Shown: positions 8,988-18,136, numbered from the stretch's first letter. The stretch: 64,000 nt of DNA from Paenibacillus aurantius (GCF_032268605.1 NZ_CP130318.1:3690001-3754000); one strand, 5' to 3'. Numbers and translations are program-made. The notes: generated by a model not told the origin, from the sequence alone.

Positions 8988-10487
8988 TCATGCTGTCGAT
9001 TTCTGGGTAATGGCTTTAAGCAGGTTGCGGAATTGCTCTCCCGAAAGAACTTCCTCTTTGATGAGGATGGCGAGCGATTGCTGGAACACCGCCCGGTGTC
9101 TTTCGAGAACTTCACGGGTCTGGGCGAACAATTGATCGAGAATTTTGCTGTTCTCTTTCATCAGCTCTTCCTTGGTCACCATCTCCCGGTCAATGATCCC
9201 GAGGGAAGTCAAACCCGAATCCATCATGGTTCTTACCATATGAAGCGCTTGTTCAAAGTCGTTGCGCGACCCCGTGCTGCGGTTGCCATAGAAGATTTCT
9301 TCTGCCGCGGATCCGCCGAGGGCCACCATAATCCGGCCTTCGAGTTCCTGCCTTGTGTACAGATACTGGTCCGCCGACGGATTGTGACGTACATACCCAA
9401 GGGCTTGTCCACGGGGACTAAGTGCTACCTGAGACACGGAACCTGGCTTAACCCTCTCCGCCATTATCGCATGCCCCAGCTCATGGAGCGCCACGCGTTC
9501 TCTTTCTTCCTTGTTGCTCTCCCGGTCGGACTTCTCGCCCATAATCACCTTGTCAATCGCTAGAGAGAGATGCCGGTGCTCGATAAGATCGACGTTCTCG
9601 CGCATGGCATAGACGGCTGCTTCGTTCATCAGGCTTTCCAGCTGGGCGCCGGAGAAATTAAACGATTCTTCCGCCACCTTCTCCAAATTCACGTTAACCG
9701 CAAGCGGTTTGTTCTTCGCATGAATATTAAGAATGTGCATGCGGCCCTTCTTGTCGGGAAGATCGACCGAAATATGCCGGTCAAAGCGGCCCGGACGAAG
9801 CAGGGCACTGTCAAGCATTTCCTTGCGGTTGGTCGCGGCCATAATCAGAATACGAGGCGTATCCGTGGTATGGATGCCGTCCATCTCGGTCAGCAGCTGG
9901 TTAAGCGTCTGATCGTATTCGCGGTGCTGCCCGCCTTCCCTTTTGCCGCCCACCACATCGATTTCATCAATAAAGACAATAGCACTGTCTTTGTTTTCCT
10001 TCTGGGCGCGCGTCCGGGCATCCTTGAACAGGTCTCGGACCCGGCTCGCCCCTACCCCTACATACATCTCCACAAATTCGCTACCGGAGGCGGATACGAA
10101 TACGGAATTCGTATAATGAGCCGCAGCTTTCGCCATCAAGGTCTTCCCGGTTCCGGGAGGGCCCTCCAGCAGAATCCCTTTCAGGGGACGAATGCCGAAC
10201 TTCTTGATTTCCTCATGCTTGATCAGAAAATCGAGAGCTTCCTTCAGTTCATTCTTGGCGCGGTCCTGTCCCCCAATATCTTCAAAGGTCAGATAGGAAG
10301 GGGTGCGGGTCTTGGTCTTGCGTTCGACGGAAGCGGTAATGGCGCCCTTCGGCTTGCCAAGGAAAAAGAATGCCGCCACGATAGCCATAATCATCAGAAC
10401 AGGCACCACGTTCACGCCGACAAAAGCCAAAAAGATCAAAACGACCGGTGCGACGCCAATCAGTATCTCTTTAAAGTATTTAGGCAT
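8988..10487 (-). CDS. Short FtsH-like membrane AAA+ ATPase / zinc metalloprotease
   Basis: A 499-residue AAA+ protease paralogue. Two adjacent hydrophobic segments (about residues 8-24 and 27-45) form a membrane hairpin; the AAA module has Walker A GPPGTGKT at 109-116, Walker B VFIDEID at 171-177 and the SRH/arginine-finger region LRPGRFDRH at 230-238; the peptidase M41 domain has HELGH at 335-339 and Asp410 in a GSRND context as likely third zinc ligand. Standard FtsH is about 640 residues and carries an extracytoplasmic domain between the two membrane segments; here that domain is missing and the site reads HELGH rather than HEAGH. It overlaps the upstream membrane-protein gene by 8 nt, so the two are probably co-translated. 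It is likely a specialised paralogue, not the housekeeping ftsH. Confidence 0.85.
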   Translation of the reverse strand: MPKYFKEILIGVAPVVLIFLAFVGVNVVPVLMIMAIVAAFFFLGKPKGAITASVERKTKTRTPSYLTFEDIGGQDRAKNELKEALDFLIKHEEIKKFGIRPLKGILLEGPPGTGKTLMAKAAAHYTNSVFVSASGSEFVEMYVGVGASRVRDLFKDARTRAQKENKDSAIVFIDEIDVVGGKREGGQHREYDQTLNQLLTEMDGIHTTDTPRILIMAATNRKEMLDSALLRPGRFDRHISVDLPDKKGRMHILNIHAKNKPLAVNVNLEKVAEESFNFSGAQLESLMNEAAVYAMRENVDLIEHRHLSLAIDKVIMGEKSDRESNKEERERVALHELGHAIMAERVKPGSVSQVALSPRGQALGYVRHNPSADQYLYTRQELEGRIMVALGGSAAEEIFYGNRSTGSRNDFEQALHMVRTMMDSGLTSLGIIDREMVTKEELMKENSKILDQLFAQTREVLERHRAVFQQSLAILIKEEVLSGEQFRNLLKAITQKSTA

Positions 10488-11013
10488 TCGGCCACACTCC
10501 CATCGAGGCAGGTACTCTTGGCAGGATAATATATTTATTTTTACCGCCTTCGCTTAAGCGGATGTAGACGTTCTTATCATCCATCTCCGTGGCGGCTTTC
10601 AGGCCGGACACATCGGCGGATTTGGACTCTAGAATTTTGGGAATATCGGCATAATGCTTTGTCTCCATCGCCTGCGCTACATCAAACAAGGCGTTCGACC
10701 ACCACTTCTCGATCTCCGGGGAGGAGTCGCTTTCGAGCTCCAGTTTGACTTTGCGGGAGCCGATAATCGAAGCTCCATCGGTGGTAATTTGCCGGTATAT
10801 ATCCCGTAAGCTCGCATCCTGAGACAATTTCAAGTGAACCGTTACGGAATCTTTGCTAAAATCGGACTTAACCTGCTCCACGCCCTGGGCGCGGTTGACG
10901 ATCTGGGCAAGCGGGTTTTCCATGGCATAACTTCTGTAGACAAACCAGCCGCCAAACAGAATCACAGTGGAAGTTAACACAGCTACCAACATCGGCAATA
11001 TTCGCAACTTCAT
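10480..11013 (-). CDS. Single-pass membrane protein, putative partner of the FtsH-like protease
   Basis: I do not recognise a named family. The 177-residue protein has a short basic N-terminus, one membrane segment at about residues 7-26, then a soluble, probably extracytoplasmic region of about 150 residues with beta-rich segments (SVTVHLKL, KVKLELES, KNVYIRLS) and an acidic helix in the middle. Its 3' end overlaps the FtsH-like gene by 8 nt and no other gene separates them, so a shared function is likely. It could supply in trans the outer domain that the short protease lacks; that is an inference from architecture only. Confidence 0.7.
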   Translation of the reverse strand: MKLRILPMLVAVLTSTVILFGGWFVYRSYAMENPLAQIVNRAQGVEQVKSDFSKDSVTVHLKLSQDASLRDIYRQITTDGASIIGSRKVKLELESDSSPEIEKWWSNALFDVAQAMETKHYADIPKILESKSADVSGLKAATEMDDKNVYIRLSEGGKNKYIILPRVPASMGVWPNA

Positions 11014-11051
11014 TATCGTCCGCCTTTCTATTCAAAAAATGATATACAAGT

Positions 11052-11057
11052 AGTATA
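11052..11057 (-). promoter_or_regulatory. Candidate extended -10 promoter for the FtsH-like operon
   Basis: On the minus strand TATACT (11057-11052) is preceded by TG plus one base, the extended -10 pattern, about 40 nt upstream of the start at 11013. The -35 position has no good match. It lies between the operon and the terminator of the preceding gene. Confidence 0.45.
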
Positions 11058-11102
11058 GCACAAATGATAGCAAATTGCTTGACTGATTTGTGAATTTATA
11101 GG

Positions 11103-11128
11103 AAAACCCCGGAAGATTCCGGGGTTTT
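11103..11128 (-). terminator. Intrinsic terminator after the ypmB-like gene
   Basis: AAAACCCCGGAA (11103-11114) pairs perfectly with TTCCGGGGTTTT (11117-11128). On the minus strand the stem ends in a run of U residues. It is 9 nt beyond the stop of the upstream minus-strand gene, separating it from the FtsH-like operon. Confidence 0.88.
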
Positions 11129-11136
11129 TGGCTGAT

Positions 11137-11628
11137 TTATTGCAGACTTAGCGTCCAGGTGTCTAGTAAACTTCCATCCTTAAACTGGTAGTAATCGTAA
11201 TAGAGCCGCTTCTTTCCATCTTTCTCAGCCTTATAAAACACCTGCCAGCAGTACGTGTTCTCCAATTTCCCGGGCGTGATCCGCATAATTTCGGCCTCCG
11301 GCTTGGTTTGAAGAACCTTCTGTCTGGCTGCTTCCCGTGCCATCCCGTTGTCCGCCAGCTCCGAGTGAACCTCGGTCTCGCTTACCCAGACTATGAGCTT
11401 CTTTCCTTCCGCGTTATCCCCGCTCACGATCATGTACGGGCGATCCCCCACAAAAGGCTCTACCTTATCAGTAGTAACCAAGCCCGCCTTCTCCTTCGCC
11501 TTCTGGATCGCGGTATCCTCTTCCTTCCACGTATCCGATTGGATTATCGTGTAGAAACGGTAACCGGCGATCCCCAGCAGCAGGACTAGCAGGGACAGGG
11601 CAGCCGCTATTCTCCATTTCCTCCGCAC
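11137..11628 (-). CDS. YpmB-like membrane-anchored DUF5590/PepSY-type protein
   Basis: A 163-residue protein with an N-terminal membrane anchor (about residues 8-26) and an extracytoplasmic domain of two similar alpha-beta units (PYMIVSGDNAEGKKLIVWVS and TYCWQVFYKAEKDGKK), the pattern of the YpmB/DUF5590 family. In B. subtilis ypmB also lies in the dinG-asnS-dnaD neighbourhood. The biochemical role is not established. The gene is 39 nt downstream of mtaD and ends just before a terminator, so it is probably expressed with mtaD. Confidence 0.72.
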   Translation of the reverse strand: MRRKWRIAAALSLLVLLLGIAGYRFYTIIQSDTWKEEDTAIQKAKEKAGLVTTDKVEPFVGDRPYMIVSGDNAEGKKLIVWVSETEVHSELADNGMAREAARQKVLQTKPEAEIMRITPGKLENTYCWQVFYKAEKDGKKRLYYDYYQFKDGSLLDTWTLSLQ

Positions 11629-11667
11629 GATTCACCTCCGTCAGGCTGCTATTCCACTATACTATTC

Positions 11668-12966
11668 TTATCCTTCCATTAACCGGCTGTACCGGCTCTT
11701 GAACTCGGCTTTGATTTTTTCTTCATCCAGCGTCAGGCACTTCCCTTTGCGGACCAGCTGCTTTCCGTCCACCCATACGTCGGTCACATCCTTGGCGGAA
11801 GCCGAGTAAATCACATGGGACAAATAATTGGAGGCGGGCAGGAAATGCGGCTGATCCAGATCTAGAGCAATAAAATCGGCCTTCATGCCTGCGGCCAAGC
11901 TTCCCACCTTCTGGAGCCAAATCGATTCGGCCCCCATGGTGGTGCCGAGCTGCAAGGCAATCGCAGCAGGTACCGCTGTCGGATCGCCGGAAACCCCTTT
12001 GTGGATCAGGGCGGCCAGGCGCATCTCTTCGAACATATCGAGGTTATTGTTGCTCGCCGCTCCGTCCGTGCCGAGGGAGACTTTAACCCCGCGGGCCAGC
12101 AGATCGGGAACGCGGGCCACCCCGCTCGCCAGCTTCAGATTGCTTCCGGGATTGTGGGAAACCCGGACGTCGTATTTTGCCAGCACCCCAATTTCTTCAT
12201 CGTTCAGATGAACGCCATGGGCCACCAGACAGGGACGCGAGAACACTCCAAGCTTCTCCAGATGAGCAACGGGACGAAGCCCGTACTCGCTCTCGTTCTC
12301 TGCCACTTCCCGCGCCGTTTCGGACATATGGGTATGAAGCGGCAGATCCAGCTCGTGCGCGGCGTCGACAATCTTCTCTATATAGTCAGGCGGACAGGTG
12401 TAGGGAGCATGGGGGGCCATCATTGTGGTAATCCGTCCCTCCGCCTTGCCATGCCAATCCCGTGCGAACTGCTTCGCTTCGGCGAGCTTGGCCTGCTGAA
12501 CCTCAGGAGGGCATAGTCCGATCACTCCCCGTGTCAGGACGCCTCTCATTCCGGAAAGCTCCACCGCCTGGGCCACTTCGTTCATGTGGTCGTACATATC
12601 AACGAAGGAGGTAGTACCGCCCTTTACCATCTCCAATTGGGATAGAAGGGTTCCCCATTTGACGTCCTTGGAGGTAAACCGCGCTTCGTTCGGCCACATT
12701 TTTTCCTGCAGCCAAACTTGCAGCGCAAGATCGTCTCCCACGCCCCTCAACAAAGACATCGCCGCATGGCCGTGCGTATTTACCAGCCCCGGCATGTAGA
12801 GTCGGTTGCGTCCGTCCACTATTTCCCCGTAATCGGCTCCCTCCGCCGGGGCATCCTTACCTATGTAGGAGATGGTGTCCCCATCTATTTCCATGTAACC
12901 CTCGATTAACGGACAAGTTTCATCCGCTGTCAGGAACAGGCCGTTTTTGACCAAAGTTTTGCTCAC
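11668..12966 (-). CDS. mtaD: 5-methylthioadenosine / S-adenosylhomocysteine deaminase
   Basis: Amidohydrolase that deaminates MTA or SAH (to 5-methylthioinosine or S-inosylhomocysteine). Metal-binding motif NTHGHAAMS, LPLHTHMSET, VAHGVHL and SLGTDGAASNNNLDMFEEM are all present, in the order expected for the family; the last motif is distinctive for MtaD. GTG at 12966 is chosen because GGAAAGG lies 5 nt upstream; a second GTG two codons earlier is less well placed. The protein has 432 residues. Together with mtnW-X-B it points to handling of the by-products of SAM use, although the two loci are separate units. Confidence 0.9.
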   Translation of the reverse strand: MSKTLVKNGLFLTADETCPLIEGYMEIDGDTISYIGKDAPAEGADYGEIVDGRNRLYMPGLVNTHGHAAMSLLRGVGDDLALQVWLQEKMWPNEARFTSKDVKWGTLLSQLEMVKGGTTSFVDMYDHMNEVAQAVELSGMRGVLTRGVIGLCPPEVQQAKLAEAKQFARDWHGKAEGRITTMMAPHAPYTCPPDYIEKIVDAAHELDLPLHTHMSETAREVAENESEYGLRPVAHLEKLGVFSRPCLVAHGVHLNDEEIGVLAKYDVRVSHNPGSNLKLASGVARVPDLLARGVKVSLGTDGAASNNNLDMFEEMRLAALIHKGVSGDPTAVPAAIALQLGTTMGAESIWLQKVGSLAAGMKADFIALDLDQPHFLPASNYLSHVIYSASAKDVTDVWVDGKQLVRKGKCLTLDEEKIKAEFKSRYSRLMEG

Positions 12967-13006
12967 TTGCACCTTTCCTTTCCGTTCTGGATTCCAGCAC
13001 TTTTTT

Positions 13007-13035
13007 AATGTACCTCTTCACCTTCGCAAAATCAA
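13007..13035 (-). promoter_or_regulatory. Candidate sigma-A promoter for mtaD
   Basis: On the minus strand TTGATT (13035-13030) and TACATT (13012-13007) are separated by exactly 17 nt, ending about 40 nt before the mtaD start. The -10 is imperfect. Confidence 0.5.
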
Positions 13036-13146
13036 GAAAAGATCCCCTTTCCGGCACCCGAACATTGCATTCGGAAGGACATGTATGCTATTTTAAAATT
13101 TATGAACAAACTAATCGGCAGGACCATAATTAGGGGGTAACTTGGA

Positions 13147-13767
13147 ATGTTTACAAGCAAAAAGGGAGAAACCGACTTCTTCATGCTGCTGATCGATGCA
13201 GCCCAAAATACATTGGAAGCCGCCCATCTGTTCCGTCAAGCCATGAATGGCGACAAGCCGCCCGCAACGTACTACGACAAGCTTAAGGATCTGGAGCACA
13301 AGGGAGACGCCATCACCCACCAGATTTACAAAGGCTTAAACAAAGTGTTCATCACCCCCATTGACCGAGAGGACATTATGGAATTGGCCATGACCATGGA
13401 TGACGTGCTGGATGGCATCGAGGCCACCATCGCCCGGTTCGATTACCTGAACATCGAGCAGTCGGACTCTTATATGAAGGAATTCTCGGCCATTATCGTC
13501 TCGTCCTGTCAGCATATTCTGGACGCCTTTAAGCTCCTCTCCAAGAAGAAATACATGCAGATTACAGAGCATACCCTCCAGATCAACTCGCTCGAAAATG
13601 AAGCGGACAAGCTGATGCGCGAAGGCATCCGGGCCATTTTCACCGCCCAGAAGGATCCCTATACCGACTTTAAGATCAAGGAAACCTACGAGCGTCTGGA
13701 AGACACAACCGACGCCTGTGAGGACGTCGCCAATATTCTGGAAAGCATCGTTCTCCGCTACGCATAA
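13147..13767 (+). CDS. DUF47 (PhoU-like) family protein
   Basis: A 206-residue all-helical protein of the DUF47/TIGR00153 family, distantly related to PhoU, usually paired with a Pit-type phosphate transporter. The motifs LKDLEHKGDAITHQIYKGLNKVFITPIDREDI and the C-terminal KIKETYERLEDTTDACEDVANILESIVL are characteristic, with the metal-binding acidic residues expected of PhoU-like folds. An AGGGGGT site lies 8 nt before the ATG. No transporter gene follows: the next gene is rex on the opposite strand, after a terminator, so its partner must be elsewhere or it acts alone. Confidence 0.88.
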   Translation: MFTSKKGETDFFMLLIDAAQNTLEAAHLFRQAMNGDKPPATYYDKLKDLEHKGDAITHQIYKGLNKVFITPIDREDIMELAMTMDDVLDGIEATIARFDYLNIEQSDSYMKEFSAIIVSSCQHILDAFKLLSKKKYMQITEHTLQINSLENEADKLMREGIRAIFTAQKDPYTDFKIKETYERLEDTTDACEDVANILESIVLRYA

Positions 13768-13789
13768 ACTTAAAATTCCTTACTATAGA

Positions 13790-13820
13790 AAACGGAGCCC
13801 GGGTAACCGGTGCTCCGTTT
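13790..13820. terminator. Intrinsic terminator between the DUF47 gene and rex
   Basis: AAACGGAGC (13790-13798) pairs with GCTCCGTTT (13812-13820), followed on the plus strand by ATTTTATT. It ends the plus-strand gene and, less strongly, the convergent rex transcript. Confidence 0.82.
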
Positions 13821-13843
13821 ATTTTATTGGCCGATAAACCGGC

Positions 13844-14464
13844 TTAATCCAAATAGTAAGCCAAGCTCTGCAGCTCGGTGGTAAAATCAGCGTAATGCAC
13901 CCGGATTTCGGCCGGCACCCGAATAATGATGGGCGCAAAGTTAAGGATAGCCTCCACTCCGGATTTCACAAAATCATCCGCCACCTTCTGGGCTTCCGAC
14001 GCCGGCACGGTGATGATGCCTATCCGAACTTTGTTAGCCTGAATCGTTTCCACGAGCTCGGACATCGGTTTTACCGTCAGGTTGTTGATTTGCTGTCCGA
14101 TTTTGTCGGGCATGGAGTCGAACACGGCGACGATCTTCATGTTGTCCTTCAGATAGGCGTTATAGTTGCTCAAGGCCCGGCCCAGATTACCGGCTCCGAC
14201 CAAGGCAACGTTAATATACTGATCCAGCTTAAGAATCTGCCGGATCTTCTCAATCAGGTATCCGACGTCGTACCCGATGCCCTTCTTCCCGAACTCTCCG
14301 AAATAAGCAAGGTCCTTTCGGATTTGGGCCGGATTCAGATCCAGCTTATGCCCCAAATCCTGGGAGGAAACCGTCTGGACATCCTTCATCCTCAGCTCAT
14401 TTAAGTAACGCAAATATATGGGAAGCCGCCTGACGACGGCCTCGGATATTTTCATGGTTTTCAT
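13844..14464 (-). CDS. rex: Redox-sensing transcriptional repressor Rex
   Basis: NADH-responsive repressor of fermentation and respiratory genes. The 206-residue protein has an N-terminal winged helix (residues about 1-80, with SSQDLGHKLDLNPAQIRKDLAYFGEFGKKG split over the recognition region) and a Rossmann domain (VALVGAGNLGRAL). ATG at 14464 is chosen because it forms ATGA with the dinG stop and has GGAGGGGGA 6 nt upstream. A second ATG three codons later is possible. It is the last gene of the long ypjD-to-rex run. Confidence 0.94.
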   Translation of the reverse strand: MKTMKISEAVVRRLPIYLRYLNELRMKDVQTVSSQDLGHKLDLNPAQIRKDLAYFGEFGKKGIGYDVGYLIEKIRQILKLDQYINVALVGAGNLGRALSNYNAYLKDNMKIVAVFDSMPDKIGQQINNLTVKPMSELVETIQANKVRIGIITVPASEAQKVADDFVKSGVEAILNFAPIIIRVPAEIRVHYADFTTELQSLAYYLD

Positions 14465-17325
14465 ACCGGCTCCCCCTCCATCCATTCCTTGATCCGCGGC
14501 GCCATTTGGGCAGAGGTCATGCTCTCAATCTTGGGTCCGGGCAGCGAATAAAGAAAGTATTTGCCATACTGGGTGTCGATCACCCGGGTATCATATAAAA
14601 TAACGATTCCTTTATCCTGAGCCGTTCGCACCAACCGACCGAACCCCTGCTTGAACCGGATGACGGCTTGAGGAACCGACAGCTTCATGAACGGGTTCTG
14701 GTTGTTCTTCTTGATCTGGTCGCATTTTGCTTCCACGACCGGATGAGTAGGAGGCTGAAACGGCAGACGAACGATCGCCAGGCACGTCAGGGCTTCTCCC
14801 GGAATATCAACGCCTTCCCAGAAGCTGCTTGTGCCGAGCAGGACACTCGGCCCCCCGGTTTGAAAGAGCTTGGTCAGCTTGCTCCGGTTCCCGCTGTCAA
14901 TGCCTTGACCCAGCACTTGGATCCCTTCGGGCAGCAGCCGCTCCCTCAGCTCCGCATGTACCTGTTTAAGCATCCGGTAGGAGGTGAAGAGCACGAGCAT
15001 GCGGCCTTGGGTAGTACGGGCGACATCGGCTAGCGATTGGACAAGCTTCTCAAGGAAAAGTCCTTCTCCTCCAGGCCCTTTTACCCCCGGGAAGTCCCGG
15101 GGAACGCAGACCAGAGCCTGCTTGCGGTAATTGAACGGAGAAGGAAGCAAGACCGTACGGAGCTTTTCCTTGGCTTTTTCCCCATTCAAGCCGAACTGAT
15201 CGGCGGTATAGTCAAACTTCTTATCCACCGACAGGGTAGCGGAGGTCATTATCACGCTGTCCTTGGCCTCGAAGAAATGCTCCTGCAGCATACGGGACAC
15301 GCTCACGGGGACGCTGACCAGCTGGAGCGATTTCATCTTGTAATAAGTGCCGGCTTCCATCCAGTAGACGTAGTCCGGATCCGACCGTTTCATAAAGAAA
15401 CGGAGGGCGTCCCGATGGCGGTACAGCTCCTTCACTGTGCCCCCCAGGTCTGTAACGAGGCTCTGGGCATCCACAACCTCCTGAACTTCTTTCACATCGG
15501 CCAGAAGCTTGTCCAATTGACGAAGAACCGAGCTGAGGGAGTCAAATAGGCTCTCTTCCATGGCGACCAGCGTGCCCCACTGGGAAGGAAGAGCCTCGTC
15601 CTTTACCCGGTAGACCAGCTGACCCGCCTCTCCCGCCTGCCCGTCACTATTAGCGGCCAGCACGTCATAGAATAACGAAGCAAGCTCCTCCCATTGCTCC
15701 TTAATCTCCATTAATTTCGGATAGAAGGAATCGATCGTTTCGCACCAGCGGGCCGCCGTTTCCTGGAACAAATCGTCCGAACGGCTGATTTTGGCTCTCA
15801 GCATCGGAAGCTGGCCCATCTTGCTGTCTTTGAACAGCCAGGAGATGGTGTTCAGGATCGATAGGTATTGGACGTCCAGCCCCAGATGCTTGCTCGCCAC
15901 CTCTTCAAAATGATGGGCCTCGTCGATCACCAGGTGCTTATAGGCAGGCAGCAGCCGGTTCTCCGCTTTGATATCCGTGAAGAGCATGGAGTGATTGGTG
16001 ATCACGACATCCGCGGTCTGGGCTTCATTGCGGGCGCGGTGATAGTAGCATTTCTTGAACCATGGGCAGCTCCGGTTGAGACAGGAGTCCGTGTCACTAG
16101 CCACCGTCCGCCAGAATTCGCCGCCCCTCGGTCCAAAGTGCAATTCCTCCTCGTCCCCGCTTCCCGTCTCAGTCAGCCAGACAATCATCTGGGCCGCGGT
16201 GATCAGATCCTCGCGGCGGTTCTCATATTCGGCGTAGGTTACCTTCTGCTCGAACTTCCGGAGACACAGGTAGTGGCTCCTTCCTTTAAGCAGGGCGGCC
16301 CGGAACGGAACCGGAAAAATTTCATGGAGAAGAGGAAGATCCCTCTGCTTCAGCTGCTCCTGTAGGTTGATGGTATGGGTACTGACGAGAACCTTCTTCT
16401 CGTTCTGAATGCCGTAATACAGGGCCGGCACCAAGTAACCCAGGGATTTCCCGGTCCCTGTCCCCGCTTCAATCATCAAATGCCGGTCTTCTTCGAAGGA
16501 AGAGGTAACCTCCTGGATCATCTGGTCTTGGGCTTTTCTCTCTTCGAACACCTCGAATTTCGTCGCGAGGGAGCTCTTGATTCGCTCGTAGAAGGGTTCA
16601 AACTCAACGGCCAGATGCTCTTTGACCTGCTCCTCGCTCCGTTCAAGCTCTTCCTCTCCCCAATCTTCGACATTCAAAGCGAACTGGCGGAAGTATTTAT
16701 AGTGATCCGGGTCCAGGGTCACCGTCATTTCCTTGCGCTTCCCTTGCTCGGTCATAAACCAGGCCAGATCGGTCGTCTCGTCCTGAAAAAGAGCCGCCAG
16801 CCTCTGCACGGTAAGTAGCGGAAGCTCCTCAAACTTCTGGATGCAGCGAAGCCAAAGCTCCGCCGTGACTTCCGCGTCGGAATCGGCTTGATGCGGCCGC
16901 TCATGCGGGATCCCCAGCGCCTGGCACGCATTGGACAGCTGAAGGCTCGTAAGATTGGGGAAAAGCATGCGAAGCAGGTCGATGGTGTCCAGCACCATTC
17001 CGTTGAACGGAAAATACCCGCAGGTCTCCAAAGCACGTTGAAGAAACCCCAGGTCGAAGGAAACGTTATGTCCGACCAGAATGCTCCCTTTTAGAAGGTG
17101 CTGCATTTCCATGATGACGGTTTCGATTCCAGGCGCGTCTTGGACCTGCTCCTCGGTGATCCCGGTTAATGAGGTAATAAACGGAGGAATGGGAACGGTC
17201 GGCTTGACATAGGAGCTGTACCTTTCCGTTATCCGTTCGTCTTCTATAATAACGAGGCCAACCTGGATAATTTCGTCTGCAGGTTGGCCTCCGGTTGTTT
17301 CAAAATCAAGCACAGCAAATTTCAT
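14461..17325 (-). CDS. dinG: DinG-family ATP-dependent helicase with N-terminal 3'-5' exonuclease domain
   Basis: A 954-residue protein combining a DEDDh exonuclease (residues about 1-165, AVLDFETTG at the start, GHNVSFDLGFL) with an XPD-like superfamily 2 helicase (Walker A EAGTGTGKS, DEAH box VIDEAHHFEE, C-terminal GTSSFWEGVDIPGE and QGFGRLVRT). Four cysteines, one in YLCLRKF and three spaced as C-x4-C-x5-C in the DSCLNRSCPWFKKCYY segment, match the iron-sulphur ligands of E. coli DinG, so a cluster is likely. ATG at 17325 begins the exonuclease domain; an upstream extension to 17394 is rejected. It is followed by rex with an ATGA overlap. Confidence 0.92.
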   Translation of the reverse strand: MKFAVLDFETTGGQPADEIIQVGLVIIEDERITERYSSYVKPTVPIPPFITSLTGITEEQVQDAPGIETVIMEMQHLLKGSILVGHNVSFDLGFLQRALETCGYFPFNGMVLDTIDLLRMLFPNLTSLQLSNACQALGIPHERPHQADSDAEVTAELWLRCIQKFEELPLLTVQRLAALFQDETTDLAWFMTEQGKRKEMTVTLDPDHYKYFRQFALNVEDWGEEELERSEEQVKEHLAVEFEPFYERIKSSLATKFEVFEERKAQDQMIQEVTSSFEEDRHLMIEAGTGTGKSLGYLVPALYYGIQNEKKVLVSTHTINLQEQLKQRDLPLLHEIFPVPFRAALLKGRSHYLCLRKFEQKVTYAEYENRREDLITAAQMIVWLTETGSGDEEELHFGPRGGEFWRTVASDTDSCLNRSCPWFKKCYYHRARNEAQTADVVITNHSMLFTDIKAENRLLPAYKHLVIDEAHHFEEVASKHLGLDVQYLSILNTISWLFKDSKMGQLPMLRAKISRSDDLFQETAARWCETIDSFYPKLMEIKEQWEELASLFYDVLAANSDGQAGEAGQLVYRVKDEALPSQWGTLVAMEESLFDSLSSVLRQLDKLLADVKEVQEVVDAQSLVTDLGGTVKELYRHRDALRFFMKRSDPDYVYWMEAGTYYKMKSLQLVSVPVSVSRMLQEHFFEAKDSVIMTSATLSVDKKFDYTADQFGLNGEKAKEKLRTVLLPSPFNYRKQALVCVPRDFPGVKGPGGEGLFLEKLVQSLADVARTTQGRMLVLFTSYRMLKQVHAELRERLLPEGIQVLGQGIDSGNRSKLTKLFQTGGPSVLLGTSSFWEGVDIPGEALTCLAIVRLPFQPPTHPVVEAKCDQIKKNNQNPFMKLSVPQAVIRFKQGFGRLVRTAQDKGIVILYDTRVIDTQYGKYFLYSLPGPKIESMTSAQMAPRIKEWMEGEPV

Positions 17326-17397
17326 TTTGGTTCCAACCAATCCCTTCCTAGAACTCCTGACCCTAAGGTAGCATACCGCAGCGCGGCTGTCCACGAT

Positions 17398-18027
17398 TTA
17401 AGGGAGAAGATCGGGCTGTTCCCTGTGGTAGGGCCACAATTTCTTGTCCCACAAAACCGGCTCCAGGCAGGAAGAGTCGGTCAGGTCAGCCATTTTGAAA
17501 TAATCGTAAGCCTTCTCCATATTCCGGTTCTGAACCTGGATGCAGCCCATGGCATTGTAGGAAATAGCTTTAAGTGTCGCATTCTCGGTCAGGGGGACCA
17601 AAAGCTGAAAGTGCCGGTACGCTTCCCCCGTTTCCCCTGTCCGGAGGAGCCCCATGGCCAAATAAATCCGGCCGAGCAGAAAATCCGGCTGTTCCCGCAC
17701 CACTTCCCGAAAGGCTTCCACCGCCTGGTCAAACATGTACAGCTTATAATACCCTTGGGCCTTGACGAATTTCTCAGATAAACCGCCGGCAAAGGACGGA
17801 GGCTTGGGAAGGGGGACGGAGGCGTTCTCGGCAAAGCGTGCCATGGCTTCGGCCATCCGCTCCTCAAAGCGCAGCCACTCCTCCATGCAGACATCGCTCA
17901 TATGACGCAAAGCCGCAAGCTGCTCCTCCCTTTCCTCCCTGTCGCCTCCCGGAGTATGATAATCATGAATAATTTCGTCCAGAACCTCATTCATTGTCGC
18001 AAATATTTCCTTAAACACGGCTCCCAC
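17398..18027 (-). CDS. TPR-repeat protein
   Basis: A 209-residue protein of unknown function with tetratricopeptide-like helical pairs in the C-terminal half (AQGYYKLYMFDQAVEAFREVVREQPDF split across two helices; ISYNAMGCIQVQNRNMEKAYDYF). The N-terminal half is charged and helical (MNEVLDEIIHDYH, CMEEWLRFEERMAEAMARFAE). GTG at 18027 opens the frame; GTG at 18018 has a better placed AAGGTGG and may be the true start. It lies between panD and dinG, where B. subtilis has no equivalent gene. Confidence 0.75.
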   Translation of the reverse strand: MGAVFKEIFATMNEVLDEIIHDYHTPGGDREEREEQLAALRHMSDVCMEEWLRFEERMAEAMARFAENASVPLPKPPSFAGGLSEKFVKAQGYYKLYMFDQAVEAFREVVREQPDFLLGRIYLAMGLLRTGETGEAYRHFQLLVPLTENATLKAISYNAMGCIQVQNRNMEKAYDYFKMADLTDSSCLEPVLWDKKLWPYHREQPDLLP

Positions 18028-18136
18028 CCACCTTGCGCTAATGTTGGTCCCGATGTACCTTCATTCTTTGTTAGGCAGGGAGGTTTAATACAGTGTAAAT
18101 GAACCCTCGACCAGTATGGAGCTGGAAAGGCTCCGG

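Noticed and set aside
15037-15549. Plus-strand open frames of 120-170 codons inside dinG
   Set aside because: Antisense shadows caused by G+C-rich third positions of dinG; no independent support.
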